NCBI GenBank assembly: GCA_035541775.1
Contig: DATKMP010000060.1
Span: forward strand, 1-25,749
Direction of reading: 5' to 3'
DNA: 25,749 bases
DNA from: DATKMP01 sp035541775
GTDB lineage: Bacteria > Bacteroidota > Ignavibacteria > UBA10030
Part shown: piece after piece, positions 6,855-14,779 of the stretch
Layout of the letters: the number at the start of each line of letters is the position of its first letter
Position numbering within the stretch: position 1 is the first letter of the stretch
The notes under the pieces: model-generated
The model's database searches: none
What the model saw: only the letters and a program-made list of their open reading frames with translations
What the model was told of the DNA's origin: nothing
Translations under genes and position numbers: made by a program

Positions 6855-6905
6855 AACCTTGCGAAGGTTCCCGCCTGTGGCGGGCAAGCAAAACCTTCGT
6901 AAGGT
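6855..6905. repeat. triple hairpin palindrome element
   Basis: Three back-to-back stem-loops: AACCTT-gcg-AAGGTT (6855-6869), CCCGCC-tgt-GGCGGG (6870-6884) and ACCTT-cgt-AAGGT (6893-6905). The outer two resemble each other. The central one is the same CCCGCC/GGCGGG palindrome type that occurs four more times within the cassette region (about 2165, 3838, 4669 and 4762). Confidence 0.6.
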
Positions 6906-7028
6906 CAAACCCAGAAACATTGTATTTTCTTTCTTATATATCATCTGCTGTATTTTCCTTTATTCCACCATTTTGTCGTTTCCAACTAAATTTTTCGTAA
7001 AAATTCTCCGTTTTTCTCGTTTGCACGC

Positions 7029-7192
7029 ATGTTTTTCTCAATTGTGATCCGTTTTTTGTAAATGCTTCAATGTTTTTCTCAAATGCGATACGTTTTTTGT
7101 AATTGTTTCCATGTCTGCTCAATTGCAGCCATGTATTTTGTAATTGCGCCAATGTTTTTCTCAAATGCGCGAGGATTTTTGTAAATGCTTCA
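7029..7192. repeat. 41-bp tandem repeat, four units, degenerate
   Basis: Units at 7029-7069, 7070-7110, 7111-7151 and 7152-7192 align without gaps. Each has the form ATGTTTTTCTCAAATGCG followed by GTTTTTTGTAAATGCTTC-like sequence. Each unit is itself two half-units of about 20-21 bp, each centred on an AATTG/AAATG core. A weaker version continues on both sides (about 6990 to 7380), where ATTGC/TTTGC cores recur every 20 or so bases. Unique spacers of constant size are absent, so this is not a CRISPR array. Confidence 0.7.
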
Positions 7193-7656
7193 ATGTCAGA
7201 TGCTTTGCAGTCTCCGCCCGCAGGATTGCGCGTCTGTCAATCACAATTGCGTACGTGTCCGCACCTTTGCATTCGCGTCAATTGCTCTTGCACCGCTGCT
7301 GCCGGAAATGCGTTCGTGCGTTCCTGTTTGCATGAAAGTCAAAAGGTTTTGCGGACGTGTTAATCGAAATTGCATACGGGCTGTTACAAATTCATCATTG
7401 TTGTTTGATACTCAGTTCTCTTTTCCGTATCATCTTAGCGAACAGAAGCGTTTACTGTTTTGCATCGGCGTAAGGACCAGTGCAATGAATCTGCCGGACA
7501 TGGCAGCAACTCGAACAACGTGAAAGGGACGGCTATGAAGGAGAGGAGCTTCAACCAGAAACGATTCGGCATCGGCAGGGGCCGAATGCGTTCGTGTGCC
7601 TGTCCTCGCCATTTTACAATCACATCAAGAGACCAACCATCAAAGGATTGACGCGT

Positions 7657-8778
7657 ATGATTATCGGTGTCTTAAAAGAAAAATATCCATCTGAGCGCCG
7701 CGTTTCACAAACTCCCGGCGGCGTCCAATCGCTGGTCAGTCTTGGTGCAACATTGTACGTAGAACACAATGCAGGCACGCTCAGTTTTTTTTCCGATGAA
7801 GAATATCAGCACGCCGGTGCAACGATTGCGTACAGCGCAGAAGAAGTCATCAACCGGTCGGATATTGTGTTAAAAGTTGCTCCGCCGTTAGAAAAAGAAT
7901 TGGAAATGCTGCGCGACGGGCAGACATTGTTTTCTGCATTCCATCTTCCCATTGCAAAACGATCAACGATTGAAACGCTGCTTCAAAAAAAAATTACCGC
8001 CATCGGGCACGAGCTGATTGAAAATCAGCGCGGTGAACTTCCTATCGTACAGACGATGTCGGAAATTGCCGGACAGATTTCGATTCAGGTAGCTGCGTAT
8101 TATTTGCAAACGCAACATGGCGGGCGCGGCGTATTGCTGGGAAGTATTCCCGGTATTCACGCAGCGAATGTCGTGATTCTCGGTGCAGGAACAGTCGGGC
8201 GCACGGCGGCGCGTGTGGCGCTCGGCCTCGGTGCGAAAGTTACCGTGCTTGATAAAAATATTCCGCGTCTGCGCGAAATAGAAAATTTATTTCAATGGAG
8301 AATTTCAACCGTCATCTCTGATCCTTACACCATTGCGCGCGAATCACGCGAAGCCGATGCGCTCATCGGCGCAGTGCTGCTGAAAGGCGAACGCACACCG
8401 CACATTGTTACGGAAGAAATGGTGAAACACATGAGGCCCGGTTCCGTCATCGTCGATGTATCGATCGATCACGGCGGCTGCGTTGAAACGAGCCGGCCGA
8501 CGACGCTGATGGATCCGATTTTTGTAGAACACAAAGTGGTGCATTACTGTGTGCCGAATATTCCTGCATCCGTTCCGCGCACGGCAACCGTCGGTTGGAC
8601 GAATGTGCTGCTGCCATTTTTGCGCGAGGCAACGGAATTAGGAATGGAACAAGTCTTGCGCGCCGATGTTGGATTATCGCACGGCGTGTGCACGTTCGAT
8701 GGAAAATGTACGAACGCTGCTGCGGCAAAAGCATTCGATATTCCGTACGTTGATATCGATCAACTTCTCAAACGATAG
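7657..8778 (+). CDS. ald: alanine dehydrogenase
   Basis: The protein is 373 residues, started at 7657 because AAAGGA lies 8 bases upstream and the N-terminus then reads MIIGVLKEKYPSERRVSQTP as in the family. It interconverts L-alanine and pyruvate plus ammonia with NAD. Lys73 and His96 sit where the substrate-binding and catalytic residues of alanine dehydrogenases lie. The Rossmann motif GAGTVG spans 176-181, with Asp199 for the NAD ribose. The block RPGSVIVDVSIDHGGCVETS is typical of this branch and not of transhydrogenase. LKVAPP replaces the usual VKVKEP around Lys73, so it is a divergent member. The CoA-transferase follows after 9 bases and is probably co-transcribed. Confidence 0.85.
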   Translation: MIIGVLKEKYPSERRVSQTPGGVQSLVSLGATLYVEHNAGTLSFFSDEEYQHAGATIAYSAEEVINRSDIVLKVAPPLEKELEMLRDGQTLFSAFHLPIAKRSTIETLLQKKITAIGHELIENQRGELPIVQTMSEIAGQISIQVAAYYLQTQHGGRGVLLGSIPGIHAANVVILGAGTVGRTAARVALGLGAKVTVLDKNIPRLREIENLFQWRISTVISDPYTIARESREADALIGAVLLKGERTPHIVTEEMVKHMRPGSVIVDVSIDHGGCVETSRPTTLMDPIFVEHKVVHYCVPNIPASVPRTATVGWTNVLLPFLREATELGMEQVLRADVGLSHGVCTFDGKCTNAAAAKAFDIPYVDIDQLLKR

Positions 8779-8787
8779 CAGGTGAAT

Positions 8788-10104
8788 ATGAACTGGCTCG
8801 ATCAATACAAGTCGAAAATCATATCGATGGATGCCGCGGTGTCGCTCGTCAAATCCGGCGATAAAATATTCATCAGCGGCAACGCTGCAACACCGATTCA
8901 GATGACAACGACTCTTGCAAAACGTGCTCCCGAGTTGAAAGGCATTGAAGTGAACCATCTTTTGTTGATGGGAGATGATCCGCTTTCAAAACCCGGAATG
9001 GAGCATCACTTCCGGCATAATTCGTTGTTCGTCGGGCCTGGCGACCGTGAGTCGATCAATAACGGAACATCGGATTATGTTCCTGTTCATCTTTCGGAAG
9101 TGCCGGCACTGTTTCGCGATAAGTATATTCCGCTCAATGTTGCATTTATTCATGTTTCTCCGCCGGATGCGCATGGATTTGTGAGTTTCGGCGTGGAATG
9201 CGCCGCGTCCAAAGCGGCAGCGGAAAATGCAACCATCGTGGTTGCGCAGGTGAATGAAAAAATGCCGCGCACGTTAGGCGATGTGTTCATTCATGTGTCT
9301 CGCATTCATCACATTGTCGAGTGCTCTGAAGTACTGGGACAATTACAGCGTCGCCCATCGACGGAGATCGAAGGAAAAATTGCGGAATGGATTCTGCCGT
9401 TGATCGAAGACGGATCGACATTGCAATTGGGCATCGGCGGAATTCCCGATGCCGTGCTTGCGCGCATTGACAACAAACAACACCTCGGCATTCATACCGA
9501 AATGATTTCAGACGGCGTCGTCGAGGCAATCGATAAAGGTATTATTACCAATCAACGAAAAACACTTCATCCCGGAAAAGTCGTCGGGACATTTGTGACC
9601 GGCACGCAATCGTTATACGATTACGTTCACAACAATCCGCAATTTGAATTGCATCCATGCGACTACACCAACAATCCGTTCATCGTCGCACAGAATGAAA
9701 AAATGGTAGCGATCAATTCCGCGATTGAAGTCGATCTCACCGGGCAAGTGTGCGCAGATTCGATTGGCATGAAAATTTACAGCGGGTTCGGCGGACAGAT
9801 TGATTTTATCCGCGGTGCTGCATACTCGAAAGGCGGCAGACCGATTATCGCATTACCTTCCACAACCAAGAATGGAAAATTCTCTCGCATTGTTCCACAA
9901 TTAAAACCTGGTGCCGGTGTTGTTACCTCGCGTGCAGACGTTCATTATGTCGTTACGGAATTTGGCGTCGCATCGCTCCACGGGAAAAATCTTCGTCAAC
10001 GTGCAGAGCAGCTTATTGCAATTGCGCATCCTTCATTCCAATCACAATTAGAAGATCATTTAAAAACATTATCTGCAAAAGAATTACACGATTGTGCTAT
10101 TTAA
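8788..10104 (+). CDS. acetyl-CoA hydrolase/transferase family, 4-hydroxybutyrate CoA-transferase type
   Basis: The protein is 438 residues when started at the ATG at 8788 (AGGTG 4 bases upstream); an in-frame GTG at 8782 is the alternative. Class I CoA-transferases move CoA between acids through a glutamyl-CoA intermediate. The catalytic glutamate is seen in GIHTEMISDG at residue 238. Other family marks are LFVGPGDRESINNG near residue 83, YVPVHLSEVP near 99, LGIGGIPDAV near 216 and GFGGQIDFIRGA near 340. It resembles the 4-hydroxybutyrate/butyrate CoA-transferase branch more than succinyl-CoA:acetate transferase. With alanine dehydrogenase upstream and a 2-oxoacid oxidoreductase in the region, a role in recovering energy from acyl-CoA as acetate or another acid is likely. 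Confidence 0.85.
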   Translation: MNWLDQYKSKIISMDAAVSLVKSGDKIFISGNAATPIQMTTTLAKRAPELKGIEVNHLLLMGDDPLSKPGMEHHFRHNSLFVGPGDRESINNGTSDYVPVHLSEVPALFRDKYIPLNVAFIHVSPPDAHGFVSFGVECAASKAAAENATIVVAQVNEKMPRTLGDVFIHVSRIHHIVECSEVLGQLQRRPSTEIEGKIAEWILPLIEDGSTLQLGIGGIPDAVLARIDNKQHLGIHTEMISDGVVEAIDKGIITNQRKTLHPGKVVGTFVTGTQSLYDYVHNNPQFELHPCDYTNNPFIVAQNEKMVAINSAIEVDLTGQVCADSIGMKIYSGFGGQIDFIRGAAYSKGGRPIIALPSTTKNGKFSRIVPQLKPGAGVVTSRADVHYVVTEFGVASLHGKNLRQRAEQLIAIAHPSFQSQLEDHLKTLSAKELHDCAI

Positions 10105-10159
10105 TAAAGAGGGGCGTTGGTTAATATAAGAGATGAGCTAACGTATAGAAGCAAGAATC

Positions 10160-10169
10160 CCAATATTGG
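10160..10169. promoter_or_regulatory. possible operator palindrome before the cytochrome cluster
   Basis: CCAATATTGG is a perfect 10-bp palindrome about 155 bases before the first cytochrome gene, in a 218-base AT-rich intergenic region. It is the only notable dyad there and could bind a dimeric regulator. No FNR/CRP-type or Fur-type box is recognisable. The assignment is weak. Confidence 0.25.
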
Positions 10170-10322
10170 AAATAAATTCCTGATTGTTGGATAATTGTAA
10201 AAATATTCATCGCAACAGCATATTGTGTGTGGCAAATTTCGTCATAAAAAGGCAAATATTCTGGCACATTGCTTGTAAAAAACGGAGCGTCACAATGTTT
10301 TTTCCGTGATTCAACAAGAAGG

Positions 10323-12545
10323 ATGAAGACAAAAATTGTCAAATATTGGATAGCAGGGCTTGCGGTAATGGTGCCAGTGTTGCTTGCAGCGCAATCAGTC
10401 GAAGATTGTCTGGCTTGTCATGGCGATCAATCGTTAACGACAGAGAGAAAGGGAAAAACAGTTTCTCTCTTTATCGAAAAAACGACGCTACAAAAATCTC
10501 CTCACGCAAAACTCGTTTGCATTGCATGCCATGCCGGGTTTGATCCGCAAAATATTCCGCATAAAGAAAAAATAGAACCGGTCAACTGTTTGACATGTCA
10601 TCGAGATGCACCGATGAAACATTCGTTCCATACAGCGATGTTGAGCAACCAACCGAGCGATGCCGCGTTGATAGCAAAGTGCAAGCAATGTCACGGCACG
10701 CATGATATTATTTCACCGAAAACTTCCAATGGAAAACTTCACAGCAGCTACATTGTTGCAACATGTGGCAAATGCCATGCAGAACAAAAAATGCAGTATA
10801 TCAATTCTGTTCATGGCAAAACATCTGCCGCGGGAATTCAAAGTGCGCCGAATTGTATTTCGTGTCATCAAAATCGTATAACGGGACTTGCAGGGAGCAG
10901 GGATTCGGTTGCAATCAAAACGGCACAAGTAAAATTATGTTTGTCATGCCACCTGGATAATCCGGATGTGCGGTCTCGAGTTGCACCGTCATCGGGATTT
11001 ATTTCGTCCTATGAGTACAGTGTCCATGGCGCAGCGCTTGCCGGTGGAAACGCTGCTGCGGCGAACTGTGTGGATTGTCATGGCAGTCATAATATTCAGC
11101 AAGGCAGTCAAGCGGATTCTCGAGTCAATCGGCAAAACATTCCGGCGACTTGTGCACGGTGTCACAGCGCTATCCAAAAAGAATATGCGGAAAGTATTCA
11201 TGGAAAATCTGCTGCACAAGGAAACACCGAAGCGCCGGTGTGTACGAACTGTCATGGCGAGCATAACATTCTTGCACCGATGAATCCGAATTCACGCGTT
11301 GCCGCACAGAATATTTCGCAGCAAGTTTGTTCTCCATGTCATAGTTCCGTAACACTGTCGGAAAAATACGGGCTCACCGGCAATCGGTTCGGAACTTACG
11401 CTGTCAGTTATCATGGCTTAGCAATTCGCGCGGGCAATGTGCAAGTCGCAAATTGTGCAAGCTGTCATGGTGCGCACAATATAAAACCGTCAAGCGATTC
11501 AACATCAAGTGTGAACAAAGCGAATCTGATAACAACATGCGGCAAATGTCATCCCGGAGCGAACGAACGCTTTGCTGTTGGTTCGGTCCATGTCTCCACT
11601 GTGCAAAAAGAAAATCCGGTAATGTACTGGATCTCATTCTTTTACATCACATTGATCGCATCGGTCATCGGCGGAATGTTGCTGCACAACGGATTGGATT
11701 TTTATCGCAAATCAAAACATACGCTCATGCTCCGACGTGGATTGATTTCGGAAGAACATTACGGGCATAGTTTGTATGTGCGTATGACATTGAGTGAGCG
11801 TATTCAACACCTGTCGTTGATGATCAGTTTTTTTGCGCTTGTTTTTACAGGATTTATGCTGCGGTATCCGGATGCGTTCTGGGTCACCGCGGTGAGAAAT
11901 TTAAGCGAACATGCATTCACTGTTCGCGGTGTTGTGCATCGCGTTGCGGCAGTGGTGATGGTCAGTGCTTCACTTTATCACCTCTATTATATTCTCTTCA
12001 CGCAGCGCGGCAAACAATTATTTCGCGATTTATTGCCGGACCTTCGCGACGTATCGGATGCCATCGCGGTCTTCAAATACAACACCGGAATTTCTAAAAT
12101 CAAGCCGCAGCTTAGGCGCTTCAGCTACATTGAAAAAAGCGAATATTGGGCAATGATTTGGGGCACCATCGTTATGGCGATCACCGGCAGTATTTTGTGG
12201 TTCGATAACACTTTTATGGGATTGTTGACCAAAGACGGCTGGGATATTGCCCATATCATTCATTTTTACGAAGCGTGGTTGGCATTCCTCGCAATTCTCG
12301 TTTGGCACATCTACTATGTTGTTTTCAATCCGGATATTTATCCGATGAATCTGGCATGGCTTAAAGGCACGATCACTGAAAAAGAAATGGCAGAGGAACA
12401 TCCGCTGGAATTGAAAGCGCTCAAGCGGCAGAAACTTCAAGAAGAGGAAGCGATGATCGTGATCGCTGCAGCAGAAGTTCCGCAAAAAAAGAAACAGGCA
12501 AAAAAACGCAGACCGATCAATTTCTTTAGAAAGAAAAAATCATGA
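10323..12545 (+). CDS. CbcL-like fusion: 13-haem c-type cytochrome with b-type membrane domain
   Basis: The protein is 740 residues, started at 10323 to give a signal peptide (residues 1-23) just before the first haem. The periplasmic part carries 13 CxxCH motifs at Cys29, 66, 89, 120, 148, 178, 206, 249, 277, 307, 336, 378 and 406. From residue 434 on there are five membrane helices (about 434-455, 494-514, 536-556, 607-626, 647-668). Histidines 496, 539, 553, 647 and 662 suit b-haem ligands, as in the cytochrome b561/formate-dehydrogenase gamma fold. The tail is lysine-rich and cytoplasmic. Geobacter CbcL has the same plan with fewer c-haems and oxidises menaquinol at low potential, so an inner-membrane quinol:cytochrome oxidoreductase is the likely role. 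The next gene overlaps its stop by 4 bases. Confidence 0.82.
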   Translation: MKTKIVKYWIAGLAVMVPVLLAAQSVEDCLACHGDQSLTTERKGKTVSLFIEKTTLQKSPHAKLVCIACHAGFDPQNIPHKEKIEPVNCLTCHRDAPMKHSFHTAMLSNQPSDAALIAKCKQCHGTHDIISPKTSNGKLHSSYIVATCGKCHAEQKMQYINSVHGKTSAAGIQSAPNCISCHQNRITGLAGSRDSVAIKTAQVKLCLSCHLDNPDVRSRVAPSSGFISSYEYSVHGAALAGGNAAAANCVDCHGSHNIQQGSQADSRVNRQNIPATCARCHSAIQKEYAESIHGKSAAQGNTEAPVCTNCHGEHNILAPMNPNSRVAAQNISQQVCSPCHSSVTLSEKYGLTGNRFGTYAVSYHGLAIRAGNVQVANCASCHGAHNIKPSSDSTSSVNKANLITTCGKCHPGANERFAVGSVHVSTVQKENPVMYWISFFYITLIASVIGGMLLHNGLDFYRKSKHTLMLRRGLISEEHYGHSLYVRMTLSERIQHLSLMISFFALVFTGFMLRYPDAFWVTAVRNLSEHAFTVRGVVHRVAAVVMVSASLYHLYYILFTQRGKQLFRDLLPDLRDVSDAIAVFKYNTGISKIKPQLRRFSYIEKSEYWAMIWGTIVMAITGSILWFDNTFMGLLTKDGWDIAHIIHFYEAWLAFLAILVWHIYYVVFNPDIYPMNLAWLKGTITEKEMAEEHPLELKALKRQKLQEEEAMIVIAAAEVPQKKKQAKKRRPINFFRKKKS

Positions 12546-14035
12546 AACGCATTTTTCCGCCAACGTTTTATAATACAATTACTTTCCTTGGTGTTGTTGT
12601 TGCGAGCATCAGTTTCGGATTGTTTTTGTTTTTAATGATTCTCGACTTCTTTGCTGCAGAACAAAAACCGTATATGGGAATCATTACCTTCATCGTGCTG
12701 CCGATATTTTTATTGCTTGGATTAGTCATTGTGGCGATCGGCGTGTGGCGAGAACATCGAAGAGAACGGCGTGGGCTGCCGGTGGGAAAACATCTGCCGC
12801 AAATCGATTTAAATAATCCGCAACACCGGAAAGCAGTCGTCTTTGTCGGAGTAGGGGCGGTTGTGCTGTTGTTCTTTTCCGCCTTTGGCAGTTTCAAAGC
12901 GTACGAGTACACGGACTCCGACGCATTTTGCGGAACGATGTGCCATAAAGTGATGGAACCGGAATACACGGCGTACCAAAATTCTCCGCATGCACGAGTT
13001 GGTTGTGTGAAGTGTCATATCGGCCCCGGCGCCGGATGGTTTGTGCGCTCGAAATTATCCGGCGCATATCAGGTGTACTCCACGATCTTCAATAAATATT
13101 CGCGCCCCATCGCAACGCCGATTGAAAATTTACGCCCGGCACAAGAAACATGCGAACAGTGCCATTGGCCTAAACATTTCTTTAGCGAGATGAAAGTTTC
13201 GCGAACGTATTTTCTTTCTGACGAACACAATACTGAGTGGACACTCGATATGGCAATTAAAGTCGGCGGCGGAAATCAAGATGCAGGACCAACATCCGGC
13301 ATTCACTGGCACATGAATATCGCCAATGAAATTACCTATGCCGCCATGGATAAGCAGCGGCAAATTATTCCGTGGGTCAAGGTGAAAAATAAAAACACCG
13401 GTGAAGAACATATTTATAAAACGACCGAATCGGTTTCCGACAGCGCGTTAGCGCAATCGGAAAAACGAACGATGGATTGCATCGATTGCCATAATCGTCC
13501 GTCGCATAATTACAATCCACCGGCGCGTTCGATTGAACATATGATGGCGTCGGGATGGATCGATTCTGCACTGCCGTATGCCAAAACAATTTCCATGAAC
13601 GTTTTAGATAAAATGTACAGTTCGCCGCAGGCGGCGCAAGACAGCATTCGCCTCGGTGTCGAAGAATATTATCGCATTAATTATCCATTGCTTGCATCAT
13701 CGGAAAAAAATAAAATCGATCGGATGGTTGCTGCACTGCAAACAATTTACAGCCGAAATGATTTTCCCACAATGGGTTCATGGTGGAAACAGTATCCCAA
13801 CAACATCGGGCATATGTACTATCCCGGATGTTTTCGCTGTCACGACGGCAACCACGTGCGGGATGACGGCAAGGTGCTTTCCAAAGATTGTAATGTGTGC
13901 CACACGCTGCTTGCGCAGCAGTATGAAAATAAAAAACAACAAGTTTCGCTGGCAGGATTGGAGTTTCAACACCCCGTCGATATTGGCGATTCTTGGAAGG
14001 AAATGAGGTGCAGCGACTGCCATGCCGCACAGTAA
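12542..14035 (+). CDS. NapC/NirT-type seven-haem inner-membrane cytochrome (ImcH-like)
   Basis: The protein is 497 residues, and its ATGA start overlaps the stop of the preceding gene, so the two are translationally coupled. Three membrane helices (about 12-36, 46-67, 98-118) precede a periplasmic domain with seven haem sites. The first is a CX3CH motif (Cys130-Cys134-His135), followed by CxxCH at Cys155, 204, 313, 430, 450 and 490. The segment CGTMCHKVMEPEYTAYQNSP followed by CVKCHIGPGA is the NapC/NirT signature. Haem number and three-helix anchor match Geobacter ImcH, which takes electrons from menaquinol for high-potential acceptors. A quinol oxidase role feeding periplasmic cytochromes is inferred. 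Confidence 0.83.
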   Translation: MKRIFPPTFYNTITFLGVVVASISFGLFLFLMILDFFAAEQKPYMGIITFIVLPIFLLLGLVIVAIGVWREHRRERRGLPVGKHLPQIDLNNPQHRKAVVFVGVGAVVLLFFSAFGSFKAYEYTDSDAFCGTMCHKVMEPEYTAYQNSPHARVGCVKCHIGPGAGWFVRSKLSGAYQVYSTIFNKYSRPIATPIENLRPAQETCEQCHWPKHFFSEMKVSRTYFLSDEHNTEWTLDMAIKVGGGNQDAGPTSGIHWHMNIANEITYAAMDKQRQIIPWVKVKNKNTGEEHIYKTTESVSDSALAQSEKRTMDCIDCHNRPSHNYNPPARSIEHMMASGWIDSALPYAKTISMNVLDKMYSSPQAAQDSIRLGVEEYYRINYPLLASSEKNKIDRMVAALQTIYSRNDFPTMGSWWKQYPNNIGHMYYPGCFRCHDGNHVRDDGKVLSKDCNVCHTLLAQQYENKKQQVSLAGLEFQHPVDIGDSWKEMRCSDCHAAQ

Positions 14036-14165
14036 CTTGACATTGACAAAAGAGAACTTTACTTTTGGGCGAGTTATTCTTGACCAGAAGAAGGACTATC
14101 TGACTATTTATGCTTTTCAGGGAAGCAAGCAAGATCATACCATTCAATATACAAGGAGAACTAGT

Positions 14166-14681
14166 ATGCGTACAATGAAAATGTTGTTGACCATCATTAT
14201 CTTGGTTTCGTTTGTTGCCGGTGCGCAGCATAAATATGCGGGCGTAAAAATGTGCAAGATGTGCCATCAAACGGATAAACAAGGAAAACAATTCGACATC
14301 TGGCAAAAGAGCAAACATGCCGAAGCATTCAAAACGCTTTCCACTCCACAAGCTGCAGAATTTGCAAAGGCAAAGGGATTAAAAAAATCAGCAGCAGAAT
14401 CGCCGGAATGTTTAGAATGCCATGCGATCACAGCCGATGCGAAACTGACTCCCGACGGCGTGCAGTGCGAATCATGCCATGGCGCCGGAGCGGATTATAA
14501 AAACATGGCGGTGATGAAAGATAAAGCCAAAGCCCTTGCCGCGGGATTGACAGATTTTAAAGATAAAGCTGCGATGGAAAAAACATGCAAGACGTGTCAC
14601 AATTCCAAGAGCCCGACGTTCAAAGGATTTAAGTTCGAAGAGATGTGGGCGAAAATTCAACATCCGATTCCCAAAGGATGA
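14166..14681 (+). CDS. periplasmic tetrahaem cytochrome, c554-like
   Basis: The protein is 171 residues. The start at 14166 has AAGGAG about 9 bases upstream and gives a standard signal peptide (1-20); an open frame extending back to 14022 overlaps the previous gene and is not used. Four CxxCH motifs lie at Cys30, 82, 101 and 141. The pattern KYAGVKMCKMCH, then SKHAEAFKTL, then CLECH, then GVQCESCHGAGADY is that of the cytochrome c554 family. In that family, closely packed haems pass electrons between redox partners. Between an inner-membrane quinol oxidase pair and a porin, a soluble shuttle role is likely. A hairpin follows the gene, so expression may be adjusted separately from the genes downstream. 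Confidence 0.83.
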   Translation: MRTMKMLLTIIILVSFVAGAQHKYAGVKMCKMCHQTDKQGKQFDIWQKSKHAEAFKTLSTPQAAEFAKAKGLKKSAAESPECLECHAITADAKLTPDGVQCESCHGAGADYKNMAVMKDKAKALAAGLTDFKDKAAMEKTCKTCHNSKSPTFKGFKFEEMWAKIQHPIPKG

Positions 14682-14698
14682 TCGATTGCAACGCATGT

Positions 14699-14729
14699 GT
14701 ATCTTGCCGGACCATCACCGGCAAGATAC
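14699..14729 (+). terminator. stem-loop after the tetrahaem cytochrome
   Basis: GTATCTTGCCGG (14699-14710) and CCGGCAAGATAC (14718-14729) form a perfect 12-bp stem with a 7-base loop. There is no T-run directly behind it; a run of seven T lies 16 bases further on. It could be a terminator or an mRNA-stabilising hairpin at the end of the first cytochrome transcript. Confidence 0.55.
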
Positions 14730-14779
14730 GTGGTTCACGACATAATTTTTTTATTCATCTTTAAAAAAGTAGAACAGCC

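Larger units (their letters stand above)
6691..7656. other. gene-free stretch between cassette array and alanine dehydrogenase
   Basis: About 965 bases without a convincing gene. The contents I can support are three adjoining hairpins at 6855-6905, a 41-bp tandem repeat at 7029-7192, and a looser 20-base periodicity that continues to about 7380. Open frames here are short, follow the repeat and show no domain. The final 270 bases before the alanine dehydrogenase start should contain its promoter, but no clear -35/-10 pair stands out. Confidence 0.5.

Noticed and set aside
6934..7164. Minus-strand 76-residue open frame across the tandem repeat
   Set aside because: It follows the repeat DNA, whose 41-bp unit is not a multiple of three. 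It has no ribosome site or recognisable domain, so it is probably chance.
7029..7380. CRISPR array
   Set aside because: Repeats are contiguous 41-bp units that decay gradually. There are no constant repeats separated by unique spacers and no cas genes.
7535..7651. Short plus-strand open frame just before alanine dehydrogenase
   Set aside because: About 38 residues with no family resemblance, and more likely leader sequence.
10105..10322. FNR/CRP or Fur binding site before the cytochrome cluster
   Set aside because: TGTG- and TCACA-like fragments are present but not in the right symmetric spacing.
14022..14165. N-terminal extension of the tetrahaem cytochrome
   Set aside because: It would overlap the previous gene and bury the signal peptide. 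AAGGAG before 14166 marks the real start.
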